DNA of 64,000 nt from Antrihabitans auranticaus (lineage in GTDB: Bacteria; Actinomycetota; Actinomycetes; Mycobacteriales; Mycobacteriaceae). The notes below the pieces were generated by a model. That model was not told the origin of the DNA, searched no databases, and saw nothing but the letters and a program-made list of their open reading frames with translations. Within the stretch, counting starts at the first letter, position 1. The number at the start of each line of letters is the position of its first letter. This document shows, one piece after another, positions 27,715-36,708 of the stretch. The position numbers and the translations under genes were made by a program. Location: positions 310,001 to 374,000 of the forward strand of contig NZ_JAEMNW010000003.1 in NCBI RefSeq assembly GCF_016481275.1. Direction: 5' to 3'.

Positions 27715-28734
27715 CTAGGCACCGATGGCGGTCGCGATCCCCGGCCAGGATTTGTGCAGATCGTCCTGCCAGTAGCCCCACGAGTGCGTGCCCGTGGACC
27801 GGAAATCGAACGTCGCCGGGATATCCAGCTCGCCGAGGCGCTGAGCCAGATGGATGGTGCAGGCGTTGGTCGCAGCCTCGATGACCCCACCGGTCATCGT
27901 CTGGTTCAGCAGTGCGGTGGGGTTCCCGTCGAGCCTGGGGTTGTCCAGCGACTCGTGCTCACCCGGTAGGCCCGTACCGGTCGTGATGTAGAGGAACTTT
28001 CCGCGCAACTTCTCCGCGTTGACGTACGGGTCGGCCGCCGACCACGCGGGATCACCAGTCGGTCCCCACATGTTGGCCGTTTTGCCGCCACCGCGTGTTT
28101 CCACCACGAGCTTCACCAGCTGCCGCCCGATGGGCGTACTGGTTTCAGCACATCCGCTGTATGCGCCGACTGCGCGGTACAGATCGGGAGCCTCCTGCGC
28201 CAGCGCAAGCGCCGAACTGCCCGACATCGAGACGCCGGCGATCGCATTGACACCGTTCGCACCGAGAGCCTGATCGATGATCGGCGGCAGTTCCTTCGTC
28301 AAGAAGGTCGCCCATTTGACGCGACCGAGCTTGGGATCGTCGCGTTTCCAGTCCGTGTAGTAGCTGAAGGCGCCCCCGAGCGGGATCACGACGTTGACGT
28401 TCTTGTCTGCGAAGAACGAATCGACATCGGTCTGTGCGGTCCAGTTCGCGCCGTCGACGCCGCCACCGGCGCCGTGGAGCAGATAGAGGACCGGGCGGGG
28501 CACCGAGGTGTCCGCGGGACGAAGGACCTGGATCTTGATGTTTCGATCCATCGAAGCCGAGTGGACATACAAGTTCACGTGACGCGCGTCGATCTCCTCG
28601 GTCATTTCGAGCGTAGAGACGACGTCGTTCGGTTCAGCGTTCGCGATAGATCCAACAGTCATCGGTCCGACCGCAAGCGCGGCGGCGACCAGCGCAGTCA
28701 TGCACACCCAGCGGCCGGGTTTCGGGTCGATCAC
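27715..28734 (-). CDS. Secreted Ag85-type esterase/mycolyltransferase
   Basis: 339 residues with signal peptide (CMTALVAAALAVGPMTVGSIANAEP). Alpha/beta hydrolase of the Ag85/FbpA class: oxyanion region LLHGAGGGVDGANW, nucleophile Ser in AGVSMSGSSAL, then NMWGPTGDPAW and the catalytic His in STGTHSWGYW. These enzymes move mycolic acids between trehalose and arabinogalactan outside the membrane; some members are plain esterases. GTG 28734 is chosen because GAGAGGCAACA lies just before it; the longer frame has a non-secretory N-terminus. A paralogue lies at 51930-52913. Confidence 0.88.
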   Translation of the reverse strand: MIDPKPGRWVCMTALVAAALAVGPMTVGSIANAEPNDVVSTLEMTEEIDARHVNLYVHSASMDRNIKIQVLRPADTSVPRPVLYLLHGAGGGVDGANWTAQTDVDSFFADKNVNVVIPLGGAFSYYTDWKRDDPKLGRVKWATFLTKELPPIIDQALGANGVNAIAGVSMSGSSALALAQEAPDLYRAVGAYSGCAETSTPIGRQLVKLVVETRGGGKTANMWGPTGDPAWSAADPYVNAEKLRGKFLYITTGTGLPGEHESLDNPRLDGNPTALLNQTMTGGVIEAATNACTIHLAQRLGELDIPATFDFRSTGTHSWGYWQDDLHKSWPGIATAIGA

Positions 28735-28767
28735 TGTTGCCTCTCGAGGTTTGGTCGGTTGGGAGTC

Positions 28768-28802
28768 GGGTGCGCGAGCCACAGACACAGCTCGCGCCAC
28801 CC
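28768..28802 (-). terminator. Possible hairpin between small secreted gene and esterase
   Basis: GTGCGCGAGC (28770-28779) pairs with GCTCGCGC plus CACC (28790-28802) with a single bulge. It lies downstream of the small secreted gene and upstream of the esterase RBS. There is no U-tract, so attenuation or mRNA processing is as likely as termination. Confidence 0.4.
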
Positions 28803-28829
28803 GAATCCGCAAGGGATTTGTCGTGACCG

Positions 28830-29048
28830 CTAGCTAGAACCGAACAGGCCGCACAGGGACCCGAAGAGGCAGAGGCCTTCGCCCACTTCGGGCTCGTCGA
28901 TCACCATGCAGGACGTGGTTCCGTCGACAGAAATGCATTTGCCGGTGCCCGCGCTCGCGGTACCTGGCGTCAATAGAGCAGTGGATAACACCAATGTAAT
29001 TCCCGCGCCTGCTATTGCCACAGAACGGGTGAATCGAGACCGAGACAT
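28830..29048 (-). CDS. Small secreted Cys-containing protein ending LFGSS
   Basis: 72 residues. A signal peptide (SVAIAGAGITLVLSTALLTPGTASAG) leaves a mature peptide of about 40 residues with four cysteines in two pairs and a C-terminus CLFGSLCGLFGSS. ATG 29048 is preferred because GGAG stands six bases upstream. The LFGS motif at the end is shared with the NHL protein (54476-55423, ending CLFGSS) and the protein at 32848-33369 (ending PPLFGS). Function unknown; an envelope-associated or secreted peptide is likely. Confidence 0.75.
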   Translation of the reverse strand: MSRSRFTRSVAIAGAGITLVLSTALLTPGTASAGTGKCISVDGTTSCMVIDEPEVGEGLCLFGSLCGLFGSS

Positions 29049-29340
29049 AGAAAACTCCATTTCGAATTGGCGTGAGTTTGGCGTCACGCGCGTCCGGACA
29101 AATCCCTGACGAGGATCGAGAGTCGCACGACCCAAAACGCCCGCGCGACAATCCATCCGAACCGATACGCAACCTTGGCTGGTTCGTTACCAATGTTGTG
29201 AAAGCGACACATGTGACGTATGTGGCACTCTTCGGGCACCCGGAACGGTACGGACGTATCAGAATTCCCGACACTAGAGCGAGCCGAATTCGGCTTTCCG
29301 AATCGCACCGAACAATTCGAATAATTCGTCTTTTAATTGC

Positions 29341-29904
29341 TTACGAGGCAGACTCGCAACCCAGAACAGACATCGCCACTTTGAGCAGAACGTGTTCGAT
29401 TTCCGCAGGGGAGGCGGCCTCGACCATTTCGTTCGCAGTCAGGGCAACACCCAAAACTTCGATCGTGGCCGCAGCACGCAATTGCGCTTCGACCGTCGGA
29501 TCCGGACCGGCGAGCCAGATGCGCAACTGTTCGTTGATCCGGAGAATTTCCGGAAACCGGTCGCCGAGCGCGTTCACGATCGCGACTGCATCACGGACGA
29601 ACAGCGCGCCTTCGTGGCGATGCGCGACGAGGGCGGCGATGTAGTCGCGAAGCAATACCCGCACAGCACCTTCGGAGAACGGAGTCGTATTCAAATCGCT
29701 TGCTACCGAGCGCATCTCGTCGAAAATGGGCGAGACGATCGCAACGAGAAGGTCTACCTTCGACGCGTAGTGGTAGTAGAGGGACGCCTTGGTGATGCCG
29801 ACTTCGTCGGCAACTTCGCGCAGGCTCGTCTGATCGAAGCCTTTTGCGGCGATCAGCCGGATCGCGGTATCGCGAATCTCCGATTTCGTATCTCTCGTTC
29901 TCAC
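29341..29904 (-). CDS. TetR-family regulator divergent from mmpL
   Basis: 187 residues. The N-terminal helix-turn-helix is IRDTAIRLIAAKGFDQTSLREVADEVGITKASLYYHYASKVDLL, classic TetR. The ligand domain is variable. It is divergent from the MmpL gene at 30080, and a perfect 16-bp palindrome (29961-29976) lies between them, so it very probably represses mmpL, and perhaps itself, until a lipid or drug ligand binds. Start GTG 29904. Confidence 0.9.
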   Translation of the reverse strand: MRTRDTKSEIRDTAIRLIAAKGFDQTSLREVADEVGITKASLYYHYASKVDLLVAIVSPIFDEMRSVASDLNTTPFSEGAVRVLLRDYIAALVAHRHEGALFVRDAVAIVNALGDRFPEILRINEQLRIWLAGPDPTVEAQLRAAATIEVLGVALTANEMVEAASPAEIEHVLLKVAMSVLGCESAS

Positions 29905-29960
29905 AGTTGGTCAGACCTCACGTGAACTGTCGTCGAACCCACATAAATCTCGATTGTCCG

Positions 29961-29976
29961 CCTACCGTGCGGTAGG
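29961..29976. promoter_or_regulatory. TetR operator palindrome upstream of mmpL
   Basis: CCTACCGTGCGGTAGG: seven-base arms around TG, perfectly symmetric, in the divergent region between the TetR gene and mmpL. TACCG-N2-CGGTA is a common TetR operator shape. Confidence 0.8.
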
Positions 29977-30079
29977 TAGTCTACTCACCACTAGGCAGGC
30001 ACATCCGGTTTGGAGGGACCGGTGTCGCAACGCCTGCGAATTTCGTGGTCTACAACCAGCTTCGAATCAAGGAGAAACT

Positions 30080-32383
30080 GTGTCGGTATACCTCTATCGG
30101 TGGGGGAAGTTCGCGTTCCGTCGAAAGTGGTTCGTTCTACCCGTCTGGCTGCTGTTGCTCGTCATCCTCGGATCCGTCTCCCAGGCGATCTCGAAGCCGA
30201 TGGAAGACGACTTCACCATGCCCAACTTGCCCTCGGAGAGGGCGACCGAGATCCTGGACAAGCACTTCCCGGGCGCCTCGGATGCATTCAACTTCGACGC
30301 CGTCACCGGGACCTACGTGATCGGTGCACCGGCGGGCACGAAGCTCACCGATCCGAAGAACCAGGCGTCGGTCGACGCGCTCGTGGCCAAGTTGAACAAC
30401 CTCGGCATCGTCGATCACGAGAAGCCACTCGAGAGCCCGATCAAGACGGCCGACGAGCAGGGCTGCCTGATTCCCGATCGGAGCGGACCCAACTTCACGT
30501 CCGACTGCAGTGGTGCGCCCGTGAACGTGCTCAACAAGGAAACGCCTGATTCAGTCGCGATCCTGCCGGTCAAGTTCAGCATCGAGAAGTGGCAGGACAT
30601 CACCGAGGAAGACCGCACGCAGGCATACGACGTCGCTGACGAGGCCCGCGCCGCAGGTCTCGAGGTCGAACTGAGCGGCTCGATTGCGCAAGAGAACGAA
30701 GGCCCCGGTGGGTCGGCCGAGCTGATCGGTATGGGCGTCGCGCTCATCGTCATGATCGTCGCTTTCGGCGCCATCGTCGCGGCGTTCGTCCCGATCGTGA
30801 CAGCCGTCGTGGGCCTGAGCGCCGCAACGATGCTGATCATGGCGGGTACGGCGATCACGTCTATTCCGACCTTCACGACGTTCCTCGCCTCGATGATCGG
30901 TATCGCGTTGTCGATCGACTACGCCCTGTTCATCGTCTCGCGGTACAAACACGAGCTCTCCGTCTCGTCCTCACCCGAAGAAGCTGCAGGTAGAGCGCTC
31001 GGTACCGCCGGATCGGCCGTCGTGTTCGCCGGTCTGACGGTGATCATCGCGCTGACCGGGCTGAGCGTCGTCGGCGTGTCGTTCCTGACCTGGATGGGCT
31101 TGGGCGGCGCACTGGCCGCAGCGTTCGCCGTGCTTGTCGCGCTGACGCTCATGCCGGCCCTGCTCGGAGCGTTCGGCAGGTTCCTGTTCAAGCCGAAGAT
31201 TCCCGGCATCGCCAAGTACGACCCCGAGGACGACACACACGTCACCAACGGCATGCGGGTTGCGAAGGTCATCGGTCGGTACCCGGCGATCACACTGGCT
31301 GCCGGCGTCATCGTGCTCGGCCTGCTTGCTATCCCGGCGGTCAACCTGAACCTCGGCCTGCCGGGCGAGGACAGCCTGCCGACCACGTCGACCGTTCGCA
31401 AGGCCTACGAGCTGCGCACCGACGGCTTCGGCGAAGGCAGCAACGGCACACTCTCGGTGGCCGTCGACCTCGCGAGCGTTGCACCGGATCGCCGCGATGC
31501 TGCGCTCGATGCATTGAAGACCGAGCTGCAGTCGTACTCCGACATGGATTACGTGGTCGGACCGACGAAGAGCGACGACGGCGCAGGCGCCACATTCGAG
31601 GCCGTGCCGAAGTCAGGTCCGAACAATCAGGAGACCAAGGAGCTGGTCAAGGAAGCCCGCCAGGCCGAGGACAAGCTCAAGAGCGAGTACGGCATCGAAT
31701 ACGGCATCACCGGCACGACCGCGATCTATGCGGATGTCGACAACGTGCTGTTGCGATCGATCGTGCCCTACATGGCGATCGTCGCAGGTGCCGCGTTCAT
31801 CCTGCTGATCCTGGTGTTCCGGTCGATCCTGGTTCCGCTGATCGGTGCACTCGGCTTCCTGCTGTCGATGGGTGCAACCTTCGGCGCGACGGTGCTGATC
31901 TTCCAGGAAGGGACGTTCGGGCTGATCAGTGATCCGCACCCGATTGTGAGCTTCTTGCCGATCATGTTGATCGGCTTGGTGTTCGGACTCGCGATGGACT
32001 ACCAGGTCTTCCTGGTGACCCGTATGCGGGAGGAATACGTCCACGGGGCGACGCCGCTCGATGCGATGGTGAAGGGCTATCACCACGGTGCTCGCGTCGT
32101 GACGTCGGCGGCGATCATCATGATCTCGGTGTTCAGCGCATTCATGCTGGAATCCGACCCGACAGCGAAGACGATGGGCTTCGCCCTCGCTGCGGGTGTC
32201 TTCCTGGATGCGTTCATCGTTCGAATGGTGATCATCCCGGCGCTGCTCGCGTTGCTGGGCGAGAAGGCGTGGTGGATCCCGAAGTGGCTCGACCGGATCG
32301 TGCCCAACATCGATGTCGAGGGCGAGAAACTGGGCCCCCGCCATCCGGTGAAGGAAGATTTGGAACCCGTCAGCGTCAGCTGA
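30080..32383 (+). CDS. MmpL-family RND transporter
   Basis: 767 residues, 11-12 membrane helices in the MmpL arrangement: one helix (WFVLPVWLLLLVILGSV), a large extracytoplasmic domain, a helix block, a second extracytoplasmic domain (about 430-560) and a second helix block. The proton-relay Asp-Tyr pairs are in ALSIDYALFIVSRYKHE and FGLAMDYQVFLVTRMREEY. In mycolata MmpL proteins move lipids or siderophores across the inner membrane. GTG 30080 is chosen because AAGGAGAAACT is just upstream; the annotated longer frame is not credible. It is probably controlled by the divergent TetR. Confidence 0.93.
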   Translation: MSVYLYRWGKFAFRRKWFVLPVWLLLLVILGSVSQAISKPMEDDFTMPNLPSERATEILDKHFPGASDAFNFDAVTGTYVIGAPAGTKLTDPKNQASVDALVAKLNNLGIVDHEKPLESPIKTADEQGCLIPDRSGPNFTSDCSGAPVNVLNKETPDSVAILPVKFSIEKWQDITEEDRTQAYDVADEARAAGLEVELSGSIAQENEGPGGSAELIGMGVALIVMIVAFGAIVAAFVPIVTAVVGLSAATMLIMAGTAITSIPTFTTFLASMIGIALSIDYALFIVSRYKHELSVSSSPEEAAGRALGTAGSAVVFAGLTVIIALTGLSVVGVSFLTWMGLGGALAAAFAVLVALTLMPALLGAFGRFLFKPKIPGIAKYDPEDDTHVTNGMRVAKVIGRYPAITLAAGVIVLGLLAIPAVNLNLGLPGEDSLPTTSTVRKAYELRTDGFGEGSNGTLSVAVDLASVAPDRRDAALDALKTELQSYSDMDYVVGPTKSDDGAGATFEAVPKSGPNNQETKELVKEARQAEDKLKSEYGIEYGITGTTAIYADVDNVLLRSIVPYMAIVAGAAFILLILVFRSILVPLIGALGFLLSMGATFGATVLIFQEGTFGLISDPHPIVSFLPIMLIGLVFGLAMDYQVFLVTRMREEYVHGATPLDAMVKGYHHGARVVTSAAIIMISVFSAFMLESDPTAKTMGFALAAGVFLDAFIVRMVIIPALLALLGEKAWWIPKWLDRIVPNIDVEGEKLGPRHPVKEDLEPVSVS

Positions 32384-32396
32384 CCCGGAACTGGCG

Positions 32397-32423
32397 AAGG
32401 GACACCCGCTGCGGGTGTCCCTT
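32397..32423. terminator. Bidirectional terminator hairpin
   Basis: AAGGGACACCCGC (32397-32409) is the exact complement of GCGGGTGTCCCTT (32411-32423), with the centre base forming the loop region. It lies between the mmpL stop and the convergent YbjQ gene and can serve both. Confidence 0.85.
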
Positions 32424-32431
32424 CGTCGTTT

Positions 32432-32758
32432 CTAGCTCGGGTTCGGCTGGATGCCTACGGCAGTGCCATAGGCGCACACCTCGATACCGGTGCCGCCGAA
32501 CTCCGTCGTCTCGAATCGGAATGCAACAACGGCATTCGCGCCGCGGTTCGTCGCCTCGGTTGCCAAGCGCTGCAACGCTTCCTGGCGACAATCGTGCAAC
32601 AGTTGCGTGATGCCCTTGAGCTCACCACCCGCCATCGCCTTGAACCCCGCGCCGATGTTCGACCCGATGTTGCGCGACCGCACGGTGAGGCCGAAGCACT
32701 CGCCGAAGGTGTGGACGATCTGGTAGCCGGGGATGTCGTTGCTCGTGACGATGATCAT
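32432..32758 (-). CDS. YbjQ family (DUF74) heavy-metal-binding-like protein
   Basis: 108 residues. MIIVTSNDIPGYQIVHTFGECFGLTVRSRNIGSNIGAGF and TNRGANAVVAFRFETTEFGGTGIEVCAYGTAV are the YbjQ family signature, a pentameric beta protein. Its role is not established; it has been linked to metal binding and, in eukaryote-like relatives, to stress. It is convergent with mmpL across a shared terminator. Confidence 0.9.
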   Translation of the reverse strand: MIIVTSNDIPGYQIVHTFGECFGLTVRSRNIGSNIGAGFKAMAGGELKGITQLLHDCRQEALQRLATEATNRGANAVVAFRFETTEFGGTGIEVCAYGTAVGIQPNPS

Positions 32759-32847
32759 CGCCCGAACATATGGGGCTCAACCGCCACAAATCAACGTTTC
32801 CGCGGGGATCCGATCAGGAATCGCGATTCGTGGAGCAACAGCCCCGC

Positions 32848-33369
32848 TCAGCTACCGAACAACGGTGGGAAGTTGGACGATCCCGCCGAACCCGTACCGC
32901 CGCCACCACAACCGGTAACGGTCGTCGTCTTCGCGACCGGTATGCGATCGTTCGCCTCCGGTCCGAGAATCACTCGGTAGTGCACCTCGTGGGTGGCAGC
33001 ACCCGGGTTCGGCAGGTTGGCGACTTCGGCCAGGTTGACCTGCTGCTCCGTGTGAAACGGCGGTTCTACGTTGTTGCGATACAGATTCCCTGGCCATTGC
33101 GGAACGCTGGGATCCACGCCGGACGTCAGCGGTGGGCGACGACCGGTCGGACCGGTACCGTAGTCCTGCCCGGTCAGCGGTTCGTCGTCGATCCAGTAGT
33201 CCATGGTGTACGCGGTTGTGTTCGTGCGATTTTCCATCGAGAACGTCACCTTGCAGGCGCCGTTGTCGACCGCGTTGATATCGAGTCCCGCTGCCGAGGC
33301 AGTTCCGGGGTGCACAATTGCGATTATTCCTGCCGTCACAACTACTGTTGCCGATCTTTTCAGCCGCAT
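32848..33369 (-). CDS. Secreted protein ending PPLFGS
   Basis: 173 residues from ATG 33369, with a signal peptide (ATVVVTAGIIAIVHPGTASAAG). The mature domain begins DINAVDNGACKVTFSMENRTNTTAYTMDYWID, a beta-rich immunoglobulin-like segment, with two cysteines far apart. The C-terminus is a low-complexity linker (CGGGGTGSAGSSNF) then PPLFGS. The terminal LFGS matches two other secreted proteins in this window. Function unknown; mycobacterial relatives are uncharacterised. It lies 48 bases beyond the end of the mmpL2 terminator. Confidence 0.78.
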   Translation of the reverse strand: MRLKRSATVVVTAGIIAIVHPGTASAAGLDINAVDNGACKVTFSMENRTNTTAYTMDYWIDDEPLTGQDYGTGPTGRRPPLTSGVDPSVPQWPGNLYRNNVEPPFHTEQQVNLAEVANLPNPGAATHEVHYRVILGPEANDRIPVAKTTTVTGCGGGGTGSAGSSNFPPLFGS

Positions 33370-33417
33370 AGTCGACCCATCAGTTTGGAAGTATGACCGT
33401 GGCCCAACGTAGAACAA

Positions 33418-33449
33418 GCCCGCCACCTGCGTAAATGCAGATGACGGGC
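33418..33449 (-). terminator. Terminator after second mmpL gene
   Basis: On the minus strand GCCCGUCAUCUGC and GCAGGUGGCGGGC pair over 13 positions, two as G-U, around a six-base loop, followed by UUGUUCU. The wobble pairs only work in the minus-strand transcript, so the hairpin belongs to the mmpL gene at 33463. Confidence 0.82.
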
Positions 33450-33462
33450 TGTGACTGTCCTG

Positions 33463-35742
33463 TTAGGAAACTGTCACCAGCTCCTTGTCCTCCGAGCGAG
33501 GCAATTCGCGCTCGAGCTTCGCACCCTCGATGTCGACGTTCGGCAGGATCCGGTCCAGCCACTTGGGCAGGTACCAGGCCTTGTCACCGAGGAGCGCCAT
33601 GACCGATGGGATGATCACCATTCGCACCACGAAGGCGTCGAAGAATACAGCCACCGCAAGGGCGAATCCCATTGCCTTGATGAAGGTTCCGGGCTCTGCC
33701 ATGAAGGCCGCGAACACCGAGATCATGATGATCGCCGCGGCTGTCACGACCCGTGCGCCGTGGTTGAAGCCGCTCACGATCGCTTCCTTCGCGGACGCAC
33801 CGTGCATGTATTCCTCACGCATCCGGGTCACCAGGAACACCTGGTAGTCCATCGCGAGCCCGAACACGACGCCGATCAGGAAGATCGGCATGAAGCTGAC
33901 GATCGGCTGCGGGTTTGCGATGATTCCGCCCCAGCCCTCCTGGAAGATGGCGACCGTTGCACCGAAGGTCGCAGCGACGCTGAGCAGGAAGCCCAATGTT
34001 GCCGTGAGCGGCACCAGAATCGACCGGAACACGAGCATCAGCAGCACGAATGCCAGGCCGACGACCACCGCGAGGTACGGAATCAGCGCGCTCTGCAGTC
34101 GGTCTGACACGTCGTTCTCCAGCGCGGTCTGACCGGTGACGCCGTAGTCGACGCCGATGCTCGCCGTCAGATCACTCTCTGCATTGCGCAGGTTCTCGAC
34201 GAGAGCCTTGGTCGCGTCGCTACTCGGTGAACTCTTCGGCGTGACCAGAATCTGCGCGGTATCGCCCGCTTCATTCACACCCACGACCTGGGCATTTGCA
34301 ACGTCGGACTGGGCTTCGATCGTCTTGACGACCTCGCCGAATGCCTCTTCCGGTGCAACCGTTGCCGTTTGGGCGTCGACCACGACAAGGAGCGGTCCGT
34401 TCTTACCCGGGCCGAAGCTGTCGTTGACCAGGTCGTATGCCTTGCGAGCACTCGTCGCCGGATCGCCGGTCCCTTCGTTGGGCAGCGACAACGCCAGGTT
34501 TGCGGCCGGGATCGCCAGCAGGCCGAGCAGCAGGACGCCGCCGACCAGCGTGACCGCAGGCATCCGCGTGATGAACTGGGCGAAACGCTCTGCCCGCGTT
34601 GCCTTTCCGTCCTCGGTGTCACCCGATTTCAGGAACGGCACCTTGCCTGCGAAAGCCTTTGCGCCGAACAGACCGAGAATGGCCGGCAGCAACGTCAGGG
34701 CGATCAGTACCGCGATCAGGACGGTAAAGGCCGCCGCAGCACCCATGTCGGAGAGGAAAGGAATTCCGACGACGCGCAGCGCGACCAGGGCGATGATCAC
34801 TGTCAGACCGGCGAACACGACTGCCGATCCCGCGGTGCCGACAGCGCGTCCGGCAGCCTCGGAACGATCTTCCGTCTTCGTCAGCTCATGGCGATAACGC
34901 GAGACGATGAACAACGAATAGTCGATTGCGACCGCCAAACCGATCATGATGGCGAGCGTCGGCGTCATCGAACTGAGGTCGATGAATCCGGTCGCGATCG
35001 TGATGCCCATGCTGCCGATCGCGATGCCGATGATCGCGGTGATCAGCGGAAGTCCAGCTGCAACAAGCGAACCGAACGTGATCATCAGAACGATCGCCGC
35101 AACGGCGATGCCGACCAACTCAGTGGCCCCACCCGGGGGCTCCTGCTCGGACGCTGCGCTACCGCTGACCTCGACGGTCAAGCCGGCGTCACGACCGAGA
35201 TCCGCCGCGGCGTTGATCTCGCTGCGCAACTCGTCCGTCACGTCGCTGAAGCCACCGCTGAACGGCACCTCCACGTAGCCCACGGTCTTGTCCGGGCTGA
35301 GCGGCGACACGGCCTGCGTGTCGGCGACGGCGGTACCGCCGCGCTCGGATGCAGCGGCGATCATCTGCTGATTAGCAGCGACCGGGTCGGCGAGGTTCGC
35401 CTTCGCCTCTTCCTTGACCTGCGACATGGTCTTCAGCTTGTCGATGACGGCATCCATTGCCGCCTCGTTTGGCGGCGTGTCGAGCGTTTGGCCGTCCGGC
35501 GCAGCAAAGACGATCCGCGCGGAGAGCGAGTTCATCGGATCGGCTGCGCCGGGGAAACGCTCGGCCATGAGGTCCTGCGCCTGCTGAGCAGGCGTACCCG
35601 GAATCGAGAACGATTCCGACGTAGGTCCGGAAAGCGTTGCGGCGCCGACGCCGAACAGGACGAGCAAGATCAACCAGGCGGAAAGGACGACGCCTTTTCG
35701 CCGATACGCGAATCTTCCGATTCGGTACAGATAGGTGGCCAC
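33463..35742 (-). CDS. MmpL-family RND transporter, second copy
   Basis: 759 residues with the same layout as the first MmpL but clearly diverged. Proton-relay pairs are in VAIDYSLFIVSRYRHEL and FGLAMDYQVFLVTRMREEY, and two large extracytoplasmic domains follow helices 1 and 7. Probable exporter of lipids or lipophilic compounds. GTG 35742 with AAGGAGTTCTC upstream. It lies 27 bases after the TetR gene at 35770 and on the same strand, so the two form an operon. Confidence 0.92.
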   Translation of the reverse strand: MATYLYRIGRFAYRRKGVVLSAWLILLVLFGVGAATLSGPTSESFSIPGTPAQQAQDLMAERFPGAADPMNSLSARIVFAAPDGQTLDTPPNEAAMDAVIDKLKTMSQVKEEAKANLADPVAANQQMIAAASERGGTAVADTQAVSPLSPDKTVGYVEVPFSGGFSDVTDELRSEINAAADLGRDAGLTVEVSGSAASEQEPPGGATELVGIAVAAIVLMITFGSLVAAGLPLITAIIGIAIGSMGITIATGFIDLSSMTPTLAIMIGLAVAIDYSLFIVSRYRHELTKTEDRSEAAGRAVGTAGSAVVFAGLTVIIALVALRVVGIPFLSDMGAAAAFTVLIAVLIALTLLPAILGLFGAKAFAGKVPFLKSGDTEDGKATRAERFAQFITRMPAVTLVGGVLLLGLLAIPAANLALSLPNEGTGDPATSARKAYDLVNDSFGPGKNGPLLVVVDAQTATVAPEEAFGEVVKTIEAQSDVANAQVVGVNEAGDTAQILVTPKSSPSSDATKALVENLRNAESDLTASIGVDYGVTGQTALENDVSDRLQSALIPYLAVVVGLAFVLLMLVFRSILVPLTATLGFLLSVAATFGATVAIFQEGWGGIIANPQPIVSFMPIFLIGVVFGLAMDYQVFLVTRMREEYMHGASAKEAIVSGFNHGARVVTAAAIIMISVFAAFMAEPGTFIKAMGFALAVAVFFDAFVVRMVIIPSVMALLGDKAWYLPKWLDRILPNVDIEGAKLERELPRSEDKELVTVS

Positions 35743-35769
35743 GAGAACTCCTTGTGGGATCGGTGTGGG

Positions 35770-36381
35770 TCAGTTGCAGCCGGGCTGGGGCAAGCCGCGG
35801 CGAAGGAGGTCGAACGCCTCGGACACCAGCTCATGCGGTGCCCGTCCGGCTGCGTTACCGCTCAGCCAGAGCTCCAGAGAGGTCTTGATGGCACAGCCGA
35901 CGACCATCTGGAGCAGGTTGGGATAAAGGTCGGAATCCACGTCGGTCCCGGTCCGCTCGGCGATCGCGACGCCGAGATGGCGCCCGATGTTTTCGTGCAT
36001 GCGGTGCGTCTTCGCCATCAACGCCGGCGACTCCTCGATGAGTCGAGACACTGCGCTCATCTCGTGCGGATCGTTTGCCGGATCCGAGACATAAGCGACG
36101 GCAAGGTTTTGGAGCGATTCCCAGATCGGCTCGTCGGCCGGTCGCGCCCGCAGCGCTGCCACCCACACATCCACCGAGGACTCCGCGCCGTACAAGATCG
36201 CGTCTTCCTTGGATGGAAAGTAGTTGTGGAACGTGCGGGTCGAGACCCCTACCTCCGCGGCAATTGCGTCGGCAGTAGCAGCAGCGAGGCCGTTGGCAGA
36301 AGCCAACTTGATGGCCGCTTTGCTGAGCGCCTCTTTGGTGGCGGCCTTCTTACGTTCCCGAAGTCCGGTCGAACTGGTCAT
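35770..36381 (-). CDS. TetR-family regulator of the second mmpL
   Basis: 203 residues from ATG 36381. HTH segment LRERKKAATKEALSKAAIKLASANGLAAATADAIAAEVGVSTRTFHNYF; the ligand domain is variable. The N-terminal basic run and FHNYFPSKEDAI are typical of the AcrR-type subgroup. Gene order TetR then MmpL on the same strand, and a series of alternating TTGCAGA/TCTGCAA half-sites in the upstream region (36403-36437), support autoregulation and coregulation of the transporter. Confidence 0.9.
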   Translation of the reverse strand: MTSSTGLRERKKAATKEALSKAAIKLASANGLAAATADAIAAEVGVSTRTFHNYFPSKEDAILYGAESSVDVWVAALRARPADEPIWESLQNLAVAYVSDPANDPHEMSAVSRLIEESPALMAKTHRMHENIGRHLGVAIAERTGTDVDSDLYPNLLQMVVGCAIKTSLELWLSGNAAGRAPHELVSEAFDLLRRGLPQPGCN

Positions 36382-36402
36382 GCGTTCAAGAGTGGCAGAA
36401 AA

Positions 36403-36437
36403 TTGCAGAGGTCTGCAAGTTTGCAGACAAATGCAAG
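36403..36437. promoter_or_regulatory. Overlapping TetR operator sites TTGCAGA/TCTGCAA
   Basis: Half-sites alternate every nine bases: TTGCAGA (36403), TCTGCAA (36412), TTGCAGA (36421), then ATGCAAG (36431). Each neighbouring pair makes a palindrome with a two-base centre, the longest GTCTGCAAGTTTGCAGAC (36411-36428). They lie 22 bases upstream of the TetR start, so bound dimers would block transcription of the TetR-mmpL operon. Confidence 0.82.
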
Positions 36438-36504
36438 TTTGCGATGTTCGACACAGTGGTTCCTTGGCTGTGACGGCGGTCACTGCTCCCACCGCACTTT
36501 TCGT

Positions 36505-36574
36505 CGCACCCCGGCTCGGGCGTCGCACCGAAAATAGGGCCAAAATTTCGGTGCGGATCCCTAAAGTCGGTGCG
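36505..36574. promoter_or_regulatory. Cluster of TCGGTGCG-type repeats with inverted repeat
   Basis: CGCACCGAAA (36524-36533) is repeated inverted as TTTCGGTGCG (36546-36555), and TCGGTGCG recurs directly at 36567; a partial CGCACC is at 36505. The cluster is between the TetR gene (minus) and the membrane gene at 36709. It may be an operator or a hairpin; none of the genes adjacent explains it. Confidence 0.5.
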
Positions 36575-36708
36575 ACTGAAGGGGTTCGAGGCGAGTTTCG
36601 GCCCGGCGGGTCCGGTGAGTGGGCTATCTGAGCGGCAGGACGCGCCGACACCCCCCGGCACGGCCCACTCGGCCGGCGACGCACCGCGCCCCGGCTAGGC
36701 TCCGCACC

